Positions 45,801-58,945 of a stretch of DNA of 64,000 nucleotides are shown in pieces. The DNA is taken from assembly GCA_014843695.1 (NCBI GenBank), contig CM026398.1, positions 42,574,166 through 42,638,165 of the forward strand, read 5' to 3'. The first letter of the stretch is position 1. Every line of letters starts with the position of its first letter. The notes under the pieces were generated by a model. The model was not told where the DNA came from. It saw nothing but the letters and a program-made list of their open reading frames with translations, and did no database searches. A program made the translations under genes and the position numbers. Origin of the DNA: Archivesica marissinica. Taxonomy: Eukaryota > Mollusca > Bivalvia > Venerida > Vesicomyidae.

Positions 45801-48800
45801 TACCTGGACCTTGCAGTAGTATATGTATACTGTCCAGAGGTAGCTTACCTGGACCTTGCAGTAGTATATGATGACTATCTAGAGGAAGCTTTCGTGGACC
45901 TTGCAGTAGTATATGTTGACTGTCCAAAGGAAGCTTACGTGGACCTTGCAGTAGTATACGTAGACTGTCCAGAGAAGCTTACGTGGACATTGCAGTATTA
46001 TATGTAGAATGTCCAGAGGAAGCTTACGTGGACCTTGCTGTAGTTTATGTAGACTGTCCAGGGGAAGCTTACGTGGACATTGCAGTAGTATATGTAGACT
46101 GTCCAGAGGAAGTTTACGTGAACATTGCAGTAGTATATGTAGACTGTCCAGAGATAGCATACATTGACATTGCAGTAGTATATGTAGGCTGTCTAGAGGA
46201 AGCTTACGTGGACCTTGCAGTAGTATATGTTGACTGTCCAGAGGAAGCTTACATGGACATTGCAGTAGTATGTGTAGAATGTCCAGAGGAAGTTTACGTG
46301 AACATTGCAGTAGTATATGTAGACTGTCCAGAGGTAGCATACGTGGACATTGCAGTAGTATATGTAGACTGTCTAGAGGTAGCTAACGTGGACGTTGCAG
46401 TAGTATATGTAGACTGTCGAGAGGAGGCTTACGTGGATATTGCAGTAGTATGTGTAGACTGTCCTGAGATAGCTTACATGGACCTTGCGGTAGTATATGT
46501 AGACTGTCCGGAGGAAGTGAACGTGAACATTGCAGTAGTATATGTATACTGTCCAGAGGTAGCTTACGTGGACATTGCAGTAGTATATGTATACTGTCCA
46601 GAGGTAGCTTACGTGGACGTTGCAGTAGTATATGTAGACTGTCGAGAGGAAGCTTACGTGGATATTGCAGTAGTATGTGTAGACTGTCCTGAGATAGCTT
46701 ACGTGGACCTTGCGGTAGTATATGTAGATTGTCCGGAGGAAGTGAACGTGAACATTGCAGTAGTATATGTATACTTTCCAGAGGTAGCTTACGTGGACAT
46801 TGTAGTAGTATATGTATACTCTCCAGAGGTAGCTTACGTGGACATTGCAGTAGTATATGTATACTGTCCAGAGATAGCTTACGTGGACATTGCAGTAGTA
46901 TATGTATTCTGTCCAGTGATAGCTAACGTGGACCTTGCAGTAGTATATGTAGACTGTCTAGAGGTAGCTTAGGTGGACATTGAAGTAGTATATGTATACT
47001 GTCCAGAGATAGCTTACGGGAACCTTGCAGTAGTATAGGTAGACTGTCCAGAGGAAGCTTACGTGGACCTTGCAGTAGTATATGTAGACTGTCTAGAGGA
47101 AGCTTACGTGGATCTTGCAGTACTATATGTATACTGTCCAGATGAAGCTTACGTGGACATTGCAGTAGTATATGTAGACTGTCCAGAGGAAGCTTACGTG
47201 GACATTGCAGAAGTATATATAGACTGTCTAGAGGTAGCTTACGTGGACCTTGCAGTAATATATGTTAACGGTTCAGAGGAAGCTTACGTGGAACTTGCAG
47301 TAGTATATGTTGACTGTCCAGAGGAAGCTTACGTGGACCTTGCAGTAGTATATGTAGACTGTCTAGAGGAAGCTTACGTGGACCTTGCAGTAGTATATGT
47401 TGACTGTCCAGAGGAAGCTTACCTGGACAGTGCAGTAGTATATGTAGACTGTCCAGAGAAGCTTACGTGGACATTGCAGTAGTATATGTAGAATGTCCAG
47501 AGGAAGCTTACGTGGACCTTGCAGTAGTATATGTAGACTGTCCAGAGGAAACTTAGGTGGACATTGCAGTAGTATATGTAGACTTTCCAGAGGAAGTTTA
47601 CGTGAACATTGCAGTAGTATATGTAGACTGTCCAAAGGTAGCATACGTGGACCTTGTAGTAGTATATGTAGATTGTCTAGAGGAAGCTTACGTGGACCTT
47701 GCAGTAGTATATGTAGACTGTCCAGAGGAAGGTTACGTGGACCTTGCAGTAGTATAGGTAGACTGTCCAGAGGAAGTTTACGTGGACCTTGCAGTAGTAT
47801 ACGTAGATTGTCTAGAGGAAGCTTACGTAGATCTTGCAGTGGTATATGTAGACAGTCCAGATGAGGCTTACGTGGACCTTGCAGTAGTATATGCAGACTG
47901 TCCAGAAGAAGCTTACGTGGACATTGCAGAAGTATATATAGAGTGTCTAGAGGTAGCTTACGTGGACCTTGCAGTAATATATGTTGAGGGTCCAGAGGAA
48001 GCTTACCTGGACCTTGCAGTAGTATATGATGAATGTCTAGAGGAAGCTTACCTGTACCCTGCAGTAGTATATGTATACTGTCCAGAGGTAGCTTACCTGG
48101 ACCTTGCAGTAGTATATGATGACTATCTAGAGGAAGCTTTCGTGGACCTTGCAGTAGTATATGTTGACTGTCCAAAGGAAGCTTACGTGGACCTTGCAGT
48201 AGTATACGTAGACTGTCCAGAGAAGCTTACGTGGACATTGCAGTATTATATGTAGAATGTCCAGAGGAAGCTTACGTGGACCTTGCTGTAGTTTATGTAG
48301 ACTGTCCAGGGGAAGCTTACATGGACATTGCAGTAGTATATGTAGACTGTCCAGAGGAAGTTTACGTGAACATTGCAGTAGTATATGTAGACTGTCCAGA
48401 GATAGCATACATTGACATTGCAGTAGTATATGTAGGCTGTCTAGAGGAAGCTTACGTGGACCTTGCAGTAGTATATGTTGACTGTCCAGAGGAAGCTTAC
48501 ATGGACATTGCAGTAGTATGTGTAGAATGTCCAGAGAAAGTTTACGTGAACATTGCAGTAGTATATGTAGACTGTCCAGAGGTAGCATACGTGGACATTG
48601 CAGTAGTATATGTAGACTGTCTAGAGGTAGCTAACGTGGACGTTGCAGAAGTATATGTAGACTGTCGAGAGGAGGCTTACGTGGATATTGCAGTAGTATG
48701 TGTAGACTGTCCTGAGATAGCTTACATGGACCTTGCGGTAGTATATGTAGACTGTCCGGAGGAAGTGAACGTGAACATTGCAGTAGTATATGTATACTGT

Positions 48801-48840
48801 CCAGAGGTAGCTAACGTGGACATTGCAGTAGTATATGTAT
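39850..48840 (+). repeat. Long-range duplications near the gap (4,200, 2,248, 6,448 and 6,538 bp)
   Basis: The segment at about 41045-42480 recurs at 45248-46620 (shift 4,200-4,203) and 47493-48840 (shift a further 2,245-2,248). 40615-41034 recurs at 47063-47482 (6,448). 40084-40434 recurs at 46622-46972 (6,538). The copies share rare words such as GACTTTCCAGAGGAAG, GTAGACAGTCCAGATGA and TATGATGAATGTCTAGAG, so they are recent block duplications. Confidence 0.88.
42481..42540 (+). repeat. Scrambled satellite junction
   Basis: CTGTCTGAGGTAGCTTACGT, GGACTTGCGTAGTATATG and TATGTCCAGGGACGTGC contain at least five short deletions in about 60 bp, far more than any comparable window of the array. 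Confidence 0.8.
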
Positions 48841-49556
48841 ACTGTCCACAGGTAGCTTACGTGGACATTGCAGTAGTATATGTATACTGTCCAGAGGTAG
48901 CTTACGTGGATATTGCAGTAGTATATGTATACTGTCCAGAGGTAGCTTACGTGGATATTGCAGTAGTATATGTATACTGTCCAGAGGTAGCTTACGTGGA
49001 CATTGCAGTAGTATATGTATACTGTCCAGAGATAGCTTACGTGGACATTGCAGTAGTATATGTATACTGTCCAGAGATAGCTTACGTGGACATTGCAGTA
49101 GTATATGTATACTGTCCAGTGGTAGCTTACGTGGACATTGCAGTAGTATATGTAGACTGTCCAGAGGTAGCTTACGTGGACATTGCAGTAGTATATGTAT
49201 ACTGTCCAGAGATAGCTTACGGGGATATTGCAGTAGTATATGTATATTGTCTAGAGGTAGCTTACGTGGACATTGCAGTAGTATATGTATACTGTCCAGA
49301 GGTAGCTTACGTGGACCTTGCAGTAGTATATGTAGACTGTCCAGAGGAAGCTTACGTGGACCTTGCAGTAGTATATGTAGACTGTCTAGAGGAAGCTTAC
49401 GTGGACCTTGCAGTAGTATATGTAGACTGTCCAGATGAAGCTTACGTGGACCTTGCAGTAGTATATGTAGACTGTCCAGAGGAAGATTACGTGGACATTG
49501 CAGAAGTATATATAGACTGTCTAGAGGTAGCTTACGTGGACCTTGCAGTAGTATAT

Positions 49557-50556
49557 NNNNNNNNNNNNNNNNNNNNNNNNNNNNNNNNNNNNNNNNNNNN
49601 NNNNNNNNNNNNNNNNNNNNNNNNNNNNNNNNNNNNNNNNNNNNNNNNNNNNNNNNNNNNNNNNNNNNNNNNNNNNNNNNNNNNNNNNNNNNNNNNNNNN
49701 NNNNNNNNNNNNNNNNNNNNNNNNNNNNNNNNNNNNNNNNNNNNNNNNNNNNNNNNNNNNNNNNNNNNNNNNNNNNNNNNNNNNNNNNNNNNNNNNNNNN
49801 NNNNNNNNNNNNNNNNNNNNNNNNNNNNNNNNNNNNNNNNNNNNNNNNNNNNNNNNNNNNNNNNNNNNNNNNNNNNNNNNNNNNNNNNNNNNNNNNNNNN
49901 NNNNNNNNNNNNNNNNNNNNNNNNNNNNNNNNNNNNNNNNNNNNNNNNNNNNNNNNNNNNNNNNNNNNNNNNNNNNNNNNNNNNNNNNNNNNNNNNNNNN
50001 NNNNNNNNNNNNNNNNNNNNNNNNNNNNNNNNNNNNNNNNNNNNNNNNNNNNNNNNNNNNNNNNNNNNNNNNNNNNNNNNNNNNNNNNNNNNNNNNNNNN
50101 NNNNNNNNNNNNNNNNNNNNNNNNNNNNNNNNNNNNNNNNNNNNNNNNNNNNNNNNNNNNNNNNNNNNNNNNNNNNNNNNNNNNNNNNNNNNNNNNNNNN
50201 NNNNNNNNNNNNNNNNNNNNNNNNNNNNNNNNNNNNNNNNNNNNNNNNNNNNNNNNNNNNNNNNNNNNNNNNNNNNNNNNNNNNNNNNNNNNNNNNNNNN
50301 NNNNNNNNNNNNNNNNNNNNNNNNNNNNNNNNNNNNNNNNNNNNNNNNNNNNNNNNNNNNNNNNNNNNNNNNNNNNNNNNNNNNNNNNNNNNNNNNNNNN
50401 NNNNNNNNNNNNNNNNNNNNNNNNNNNNNNNNNNNNNNNNNNNNNNNNNNNNNNNNNNNNNNNNNNNNNNNNNNNNNNNNNNNNNNNNNNNNNNNNNNNN
50501 NNNNNNNNNNNNNNNNNNNNNNNNNNNNNNNNNNNNNNNNNNNNNNNNNNNNNNNN
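49557..50556. other. Assembly gap (1,000 N)
   Basis: Exactly 1,000 N, a conventional placeholder of unknown true size. The satellite changes orientation across it. Confidence 0.99.
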
Positions 50557-51779
50557 CATATACTTCTGCAATGTCCATGTAAGCTTCCTCTGGACAGTCT
50601 ACATATACTACTGCAAGGTCCACGTAAGCTTCTCTGTACAGTCTACATATACTACTGCAATGTCTAGGTAAGCTTCATCTGGACAGTCTGTATATACTAC
50701 TGCAATGTCCACGTAAGCTTCCTCTGGACAGTCTACTTATACTACTGCAAGGTCCACGTAAGCTTCCTCTGGACAGTCTACATATACTACTGTAATGTCC
50801 ATGTAAGCTTCCTCTGGACAGTCTACATATACTACTGCAATGTCCACGTAAGCTACCTCTGGACAGTCTACATATACTACTGCAATGTCCACGTAAGCTA
50901 TCTCTGGACAGTATACATATACTACTGCAAGGTCCACGTAAGCTTTCTCTGGACAGTCTACATATACTACTGCAAGGTCCACGTAAGCTACCTCTGGACA
51001 GTCTACATATACTACTGCAAGGTCCACGTAAGCTACCTCTGGACAGTCTACATATACTACTGCAAGGTCCACGTAAGCTACCTCTGGACAGTCTACATAT
51101 ACTACTGCAATGTCCACGTAAGCTACCTCTAGACAGTCAACATATACTACTGCAATGTCCACGTAAGCTACCTCTAGACAGTCTACATATACTACTGCAA
51201 TGTCCAAGTAAGCTTTCTCTGGACAGTCTACATATACTACTGCAAGGTCCATGTAAGCTTCCTCTGGACAGTCTACATATACTACTGCAAGGTCCACGTA
51301 AGCTTCCTCTGGACAGTCTACATATACTACTGCAATGTCCACGTAAGCTTCCTCTGGACAGTCTACATATACTACTGCAAGGTCCACGTAAGCTTCTTCT
51401 GGACAGTCTACATATACTACTGCAATGTCCACGTAAGCTTCCTCTGGACAGTCTACATATACTACTGCAATGTCCACGTAAGCTTCCTCTGGACAGTCTA
51501 CATATACTACTGCAATGTCCAAGTAAGCTTCCTCTGGACGTCAACATATACTACTGCAATGTCCACGTAAGCTTCCTCTAGACAATCTACATATACTACT
51601 GCAAGGTCCACGTAAGCTTTCTCTAGACAGTATACATATACTACTGCAAGGTCCACGTAAGCTTCCTCTGGACAGTCTACATATACTACTGCAATGTCCA
51701 CGTAAGCTTCCTCTGGACAGTCTACATATACTACTGCAATGTCCACGTAAGCTTCCTCTGGACAGTCTACATACTACTG

Positions 51780-52380
51780 CAAGGTCCACGTAAGCTACCT
51801 CTGGACAGTATACATATACTACTGCAAGGTCTACGTAAGCTTCCTCTGGACAGTCTACATATACTACTGCAATGTCCTCCTAAGCTTCCTCTGGACAGTA
51901 TACATATACTACTGCAAGGTCCACGTAAGCTACCTCTGGACAGTATACATATACTACTGCAAGGTCTACGTAAGCTTCCTCTGGACAGTCTACATATACT
52001 ACTGCAATGTCCTCCTAAGCTTCCTCTGGACAGTATACATATACTACTGCAAGGTCCACGTAAGCTACCTCTGGACAGTATACATATACTACTGCAAGGT
52101 CTACGTAAGCTTCCTCTGGACAGTCTACATATACTACTGCAATGTCCTCCTAAGCTTCCTCTGGACAGTATACATATACTACTGCAAGGTCCACGTAAGC
52201 TACCTCTGGACAGTATACATATACTACTGCAAGGTCTACGTAAGCTTCCTCTGGACAGTCTACATATACTACTGCAATGTCCTCCTAAGCTTCCTCTGGA
52301 CAGTATACATATACTACTGCAAGGTCTACGTAAGCTTCCTCTGGACAGTCTACATATACTACTGCAATGTCCTCCTAAGC
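51780..52380 (-). repeat. 135-bp higher-order repeat (trimer of 45 bp)
   Basis: The word AATGTCCTCCTAAGCTTCCT occurs at 51871, 52006, 52141 and 52276 (135-bp steps) and at 52366 (90 bp, one unit lost). Copies are almost identical. On the minus strand each trimer contains GCTTAGGAGGAC, an in-frame stop for the VDIAVVY frame. Confidence 0.95.
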
Positions 52381-55300
52381 TTCATCTGGACAGTCTACAT
52401 ATACTACTGCAAGATCTACGTAAGCTTCCTCTAGACAGTCTACATATACTACTGCAAGGTCCACGTAAGCTTCCTCTGGACAGTCTACCTATATAACTGC
52501 AAGGTCCACGTAAGCTTCCTCTGGACAGTCTACATATTCTACTGCAAGGTCCACGTAAGCTTCCTCTAGGCAATCGACATATACTACTGCAACGTCCCCA
52601 TAAGCTATCTCTGGACAGTATACATATACTACTGCAATTTCCACGTAATCTACCTCTAGACAGTCTACATATACTACTGCAAGGTCCATGTAAGCTATCA
52701 CTGGACAGTATACATATACTACTGCAATGTCCACGTACGCTATTTCTGGACAGTATAGATATACTACTACAATGTCCACGAAAGCTACCTCTGGACTGTA
52801 TACATATACTACTGCAATATCCACGTAAACTCCATCTGGACAGTCTACATATACTACTGTAATGTCCACGTAAGCTACCTCTGTAAAGTCGGTATATACT
52901 ACTACAAGGTCCCCGTAAGCTATCTCGGGACAGGTTACATATACTACTGCAATGTCCACGTAAGCTACCTCTGGAAAGTATACATATACTACTGCAATGT
53001 CCACGTAAGCTACCTCTGGACAGTATACATATACTACTGCAAGGTCTACGTAAACTTCCTCTGGACAGTCTACATATACTACTGCAATGTCCTCGTAAGC
53101 TTCCTCTGGACAGTCTACATATACTACTGCAATGTCCATGTAAGCTTCATCTGGACAGTCTACATATACTACTGCAAGATCTACGTAAGCTTCCTCTAGA
53201 CAGTCTACATATACTACTGCAAGGTCCACGTAAGCTTCCTCTGGACAGTCTAACTATACTACTGCAAGGTCCATGTAAGCTTCCTCTGGACAGTCTACAT
53301 ATACTACTGCAAGGTCCACGTAAGCTACCTCTGGACAGTATACATATACTACTGCAAGGTCCCCATAAGCTATCTCTGGACAGTATACATATACTACTGC
53401 AATGTCCACGTAAGCTACCTCTAGACAGTCTACATATACTACTGCAAGGTCCATGTAAGCTATCACTGGACAGTATACATATACTACTGCAATGTCCACG
53501 TACGCTATTTCTGGACAGTATAAATATACTACTGCAATGTCCACGAAAGCTACCTCTGGACTGTATACCTATACTACTTCAATGTCCACGTAAGCTACCT
53601 CTGGACAATATACATATACTACTGCAATATCCACGTAAGCTACCTCTGAACAGTATAGCTATACTACTGCAATGTCCAGGTAAGCTACCTCTAGACAGTC
53701 TACATATACTACTGCAATGTCCACGTATGCTACCTCTGGACAGTCTACATATACTACTTCAATGTTCACGTAAACTTCCTCTGGACATTCTACACACTAC
53801 TGCAATGTCCACGTAAGCTTCCTCTGGACAGTCTACATATACTACTGCAAGGTCCACGTAAGCTTCCTCTGGACATTCTACATATACTACTGCAATTTCC
53901 ACCTAAGCTTCCTCTGGATAGTCTACATATACTACTGCAAGGTCCACGTAAGCTTCCTCTGGACAGTCAACATATACTACTGCAAGGTCCACATAAGCTT
54001 CCTCTAGACAGCCTACATATACTACTGCAGTGTCCAGGTATGCTACCTCTGGACAGTCTACATATACTACTGCGATGTTCACGTAAACTTCCTCTGGACA
54101 GTCTACATATACTACTGCAATGTCCACGTAAGCTTCCCTTGGACAGTCTACATATACTACTGCTAGGCCCACGTAAGCTTCCTATGGACAGTCAACATAT
54201 ACTACTGCAAGGTCCACGTAAGCTTCCTCTAGACAGTCATCATATACTACTGCAAGGTCCAGGTAAGCTTCATCTGGACCGTCAACATATATTACTGCAA
54301 GGTCCACGTAAGCCACCTCTAGGCAGTCTATATATACTTCTGCATTGTCCACGTAAGCTTCCTCTGGACAGTCTACATATACTACTGCAAGGTCCACGTA
54401 AGCTTCATCTGGACAGTCTACATATACTACTGCAAGGTCCACGTAAGCTTCCTCTAGACAATCTACATATACTACTGCAAGGTCCACGTAAGCTTCCTTT
54501 GGACAGTCTACATATACTACTGCAATGTCCACGTAAGCTTCCTCTGGACAGTCTACATATATTACTGCAATGTCCACGTAAGCTACCTCTGGACAGTCTA
54601 CATATACTACTGCAATATTCACGTAAGCTTCCTCTGGACATTCTACATATACTACTGCAATGTCCACGTAAGCTTCTCTGGACAGTCTACATATACCACT
54701 GCAAGGTCCAGGTAAGCTTCCTCTGGACAGTCAACATATACTACTGCAAGGTCCACGTAAGCTTCCTCTAGACAGTCTACATATACTACTGCAAGGTCCA
54801 CGTAAGCTTCCTCTGGACAGTCAACATATACTACTGCAAGGTCCACGTAAGCTTCCTCTGAACCGTTAACATATATTACTGCAAGGTCCACGTAAGCTAC
54901 CTCTAGACAGTCTATATATATTTCTGCAATGTCCACGTAAGCTTCCTCTGGACAGTCTACATATAATACTGCAAGGTCCACCTAAGCTACATCTGGAGAG
55001 TCTACATATAGTACTGCAAGATCCACGTAAGCTTCCTCTAGACAGTCTACATATACTACTGCAAGGTTCACGTAAGCTTCCATTGGACAGTCTAACTATA
55101 ATACTGCAAGGTCCACATAACCTTCCTCTGGACAGTCTACAAATACTACTGCAAGGTCCACGGAAGCTTCCTCTAGACAATCTACATATACTACTGCAAG
55201 GTCCCCATAAGATATCTCTGGACAGTATACATATACTACTGCAATGTCCACCTAAGCTACCTCTAGACAGTCTACATATACTACTGCAAGGTCCACGTAA

Positions 55301-55434
55301 GCTATCACTGGACAGTATACATATACTACTGCAATGTCCACTTAAGCTATCTCTGGACAGTATACATATACTACTGCAATGTCCAAGTAAGCTATCTCTG
55401 GACAGTATACATATACTACTGCAATGTCCACGTA

Positions 55435-58400
55435 AGCTACCTCTGGACAGTATACATATACTACTGCAATGTCCACGTAAGCTACCTCTGGACAGTATAA
55501 ATATACTACTGCAATATCCACGTAAGCTACCTCTGGAGAGTATACATATACTACTGCAATGTCCACGTAAGCTACCTCTGGACAGTATACATATGCTACT
55601 GCAATGTCCACGTAAGCTACCTCTGGACAGTATACATATACTACTGCAATGTTCACGTTCACTACCTCCGGACAGTCTACATATACTACTGCAATGTCCA
55701 CGTAAGCTTCCTCTGGACACTCTACATATATTACTGCAATGTCCACGTAAGCTACCCCTAGACAGTCTATATATACTTCTGCAATGTCCACGTAAGCTTC
55801 CTCTGGACAGTCTACATATACGACTGCAAGGTCCACGTAAGCTTCATCTGTACAGTCTACATATACTACTGCAAGATCTAGGTAAGCTTCCTCTAGACAA
55901 TCTACATATACTACTGCAAGGTCCACGTAAGCTTCCTCTGGACAGTCTACTTATACTACTGCAAGGTCCACGTAAGCTTCCTCTGGACAGTCTACATATA
56001 CTACTGCAATGTCCACGTAAGCTTCCTCTGGACAGTCTACATATATTACTGCAATGTCCACGTAAGCTACCTCTGGACAGTCTACATATACTACTGCAAT
56101 ATCCACGTAAGCTTCCTCTGGACAGTCTACATATACTACTGCAAGGTCCACGTTCACTTCCTCCGGACAGTCTACATATACTACTGCAATGTCCAGGTAA
56201 GCTTCCTCTGGGCAGTCTACATATACTACCGCAAGGTCCACGTAAGCTATCTCTGGACAGTCTACACATACTACTGCAATATCCACGTAAGCTACCTCTA
56301 GACAGTCTACATATATTACTGCAATGTCCACGTATGCTACCTCTGGACAGTCTACATATACTACTGCAATGTTCACGTACACTTCCTCTGGACAGTCTAC
56401 ACATACTACTGCAATGTCCACATAAGCTTCCTCTGGACAGTCTACATATACTACTGCAATGTCCACCTAAGCTTCCTCTGGACAGTCTACATATATTACT
56501 GCAAGGTCCACGTAAGCTTCCTCTGTACAGTCAACATATACTACTGCAAGGTCCACGTAAGCTTCCTCTAGACAGTCTACATATACTACTGCAATGTCCA
56601 CGTATGCTATCTCTGGACAGTCTACATATACTACTGCAATGTTCATGTAAACTTCCTCTGGACAGTCTACATATACTACTGCAATGTCCACGTAAGCTTC
56701 CCCAGGACAGTCTACATATACTACTGCAATGTTCAAGTAAGTTACCTCTGTAAAGTCTGTATATACTACTGCAAGGTCCCCGTAAGCTATCTCTAGACAG
56801 TATACATATACTACTGCAAGGTCCACGTTCACTTACTCCGGACAGTCTACATATTCTACTGCAATATCCACTTAAGCTACCTCTGGACAGTCTACATATA
56901 CTACTGCAATGTCCATGTAAGCTTCCTCTGGACAGTATACATATTCTACTGCAAGGTCCACGTAAGCTACCTCTGTAATGTCGGTATATACTACTGCAAG
57001 GTCCCCGTAAGCTATCTCTGGAGAGTATACATATACTACTGCAATATCCACGTAAGCTATCTCTGGACAGTATACATATACTACTGCAATATCCACGTAA
57101 GCTCCATCTGGACAGTCTACATATGCTACTGCAATGTCAACGTAAGCTTCCTCTGGACAGTCTACATATACTACTGAAATGTCCAAGCAAGCTTCCTCTG
57201 GACAGTATACATATACTACTGCAATGTCCACGTAAGCTACCTCTGGACAGTATAAATATACTACTGCAATATCCACGTAAGCTACCTCTGGAGAGTATAC
57301 ATATACTACTGCAATGTCCACGTAAGCTACCTCTGGACAGTATACATATGCTACTGCAATGTCCACGTAAGCTACCTCTGGACAGTATACATATACTACT
57401 GCAATGTTCACGTTCACTACCTCCGGACAGTCTACATATACTACTGCAATGTCCACGTAAGCTTCCTCTGGACACTCTACATATATTACTGCAATGTCCA
57501 CGTAAGCTACCCCTAGACAGTCTATATATACTTCTGCAATGTCCACGTAAGCTTCCTCTGGACAGTCTACATATACGACTGCAAGGTCCACGTAAGCTTC
57601 ATCTGTACAGTCTACATATACTACTGCAAGATCTAGGTAAGCTTCCTCTAGACAATCTACATATACTACTGCAAGGTCCACGTAAGCTTCCTCTGGACAG
57701 TCTACTTATACTACTGCAAGGTCCACGTAAGCTTCCTCTGGACAGTCTACATATACTACTGCAATGTCCACGTAAGCTTCCTCTGGACAGTCTACATATA
57801 TTACTGCAATGTCCACGTAAGCTACCTCTGGACAGTCTACATATACTACTGCAATATCCACGTAAGCTTCCTCTGGACAGTCTACATATACTACTGCAAG
57901 GTCCACGTTCACTTCCTCCGGACAGTCTACATATACTACTGCAATGTCCAGGTAAGCTTCCTCTGGGCAGTCTACATATACTACCGCAAGGTCCACGTAA
58001 GCTATCTCTGGACAGTCTACACATACTACTGCAATATCCACGTAAGCTACCTCTAGACAGTCTACATATATTACTGCAATGTCCACGTATGCTACCTCTG
58101 GACAGTCTACATATACTACTGCAATGTTCACGTACACTTCCTCTGGACAGTCTACACATACTACTGCAATGTCCACATAAGCTTCCTCTGGACAGTCTAC
58201 ATATACTACTGCAATGTCCACCTAAGCTTCCTCTGGACAGTCTACATATATTACTGCAAGGTCCACGTAAGCTTCCTCTGTACAGTCAACATATACTACT
58301 GCAAGATCCACGTAAGCTTCCTCTAGACAGTCTACATATACTACTGCAATGTCCACGTATGCTATCTCTGGACAGTCTACATATACTACTGCAATGTTCA

Positions 58401-58945
58401 TGTAAACTTCCTCTGGACAGTCTACATATACTACTGCAATGTCCACGTAAGCTTCCCCAGGACAGTCTACATATACTACTGCAATGTTCAAGTAAGTTAC
58501 CTCTGTAAAGTCTGTATATACTACTGCAAGGTCCCCGTAAGCTATCTCTAGACAGTATACATATACTACTGCAAGGTCCACGTTCACTTACTCCGGACAG
58601 TCTACATATTCTACTGCAATATCCACTTAAGCTACCTCTGGACAGTCTACATATACTACTGCAATGTCCATGTAAGCTTCCTCTGGACAGTATACATATT
58701 CTACTGCAAGGTCCACGTAAGCTACCTCTGTAATGTCGGTATATACTACTGCAAGGTCCCCGTAAGCTATCTCTGGAGAGTATACATATACTACTGCAAT
58801 ATCCACGTAAGCTATCTCTGGACAGTATACATATACTACTGCAATATCCACGTAAGCTCCATCTGGACAGTCTACATATGCTACTGCAATGTCAACGTAA
58901 GCTTCCTCTGGACAGTCTACATATACTACTGAAATGTCCAAGCAA
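55435..58945 (-). repeat. 1,755-bp higher-order repeat, two copies
   Basis: 1,755 bp is 39 units. GACAGTATAAATATA at 55491 recurs at 57246; other rare words (CTACTTATACTACTGCAAG at about 55949 and 57704; GTAATGTCGGTATATACT at about 56974 and 58729) show the same step. Single differences such as GCAAGGTCC versus GCAAGATCC (about 56536/58291) show very low divergence. Confidence 0.93.

Larger units (their letters stand above)
25928..49556 (+). repeat. 45-bp satellite, left arm (about 525 units, plus orientation)
   Basis: A typical unit is 26086-26130: it begins GTGGACATTGCAGTAGTATA, continues TGTAGACTGTCCAGAGG and ends AAGCTTAC. Common variants are GACATT/GACCTT, TAGAC/TATAC, CCAGAG/CTAGAG and GAAGCT/GTAGCT/ATAGCT. 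Read in frame it gives 15-residue peptides such as VDIAVVYVDCPEEAY or VDLAVVYVYCPEVAY. A second plus frame (LSRGSLRGHCSSICR) and two minus frames are also largely stop-free, which explains the many long overlapping frames. Stops occur in every frame (e.g. TAA near 26515 and 27157, TGA near 27463 and 27688). The unit phase is constant from 26041 to 30365 and shifts by exactly 3 bp there. Confidence 0.98.
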
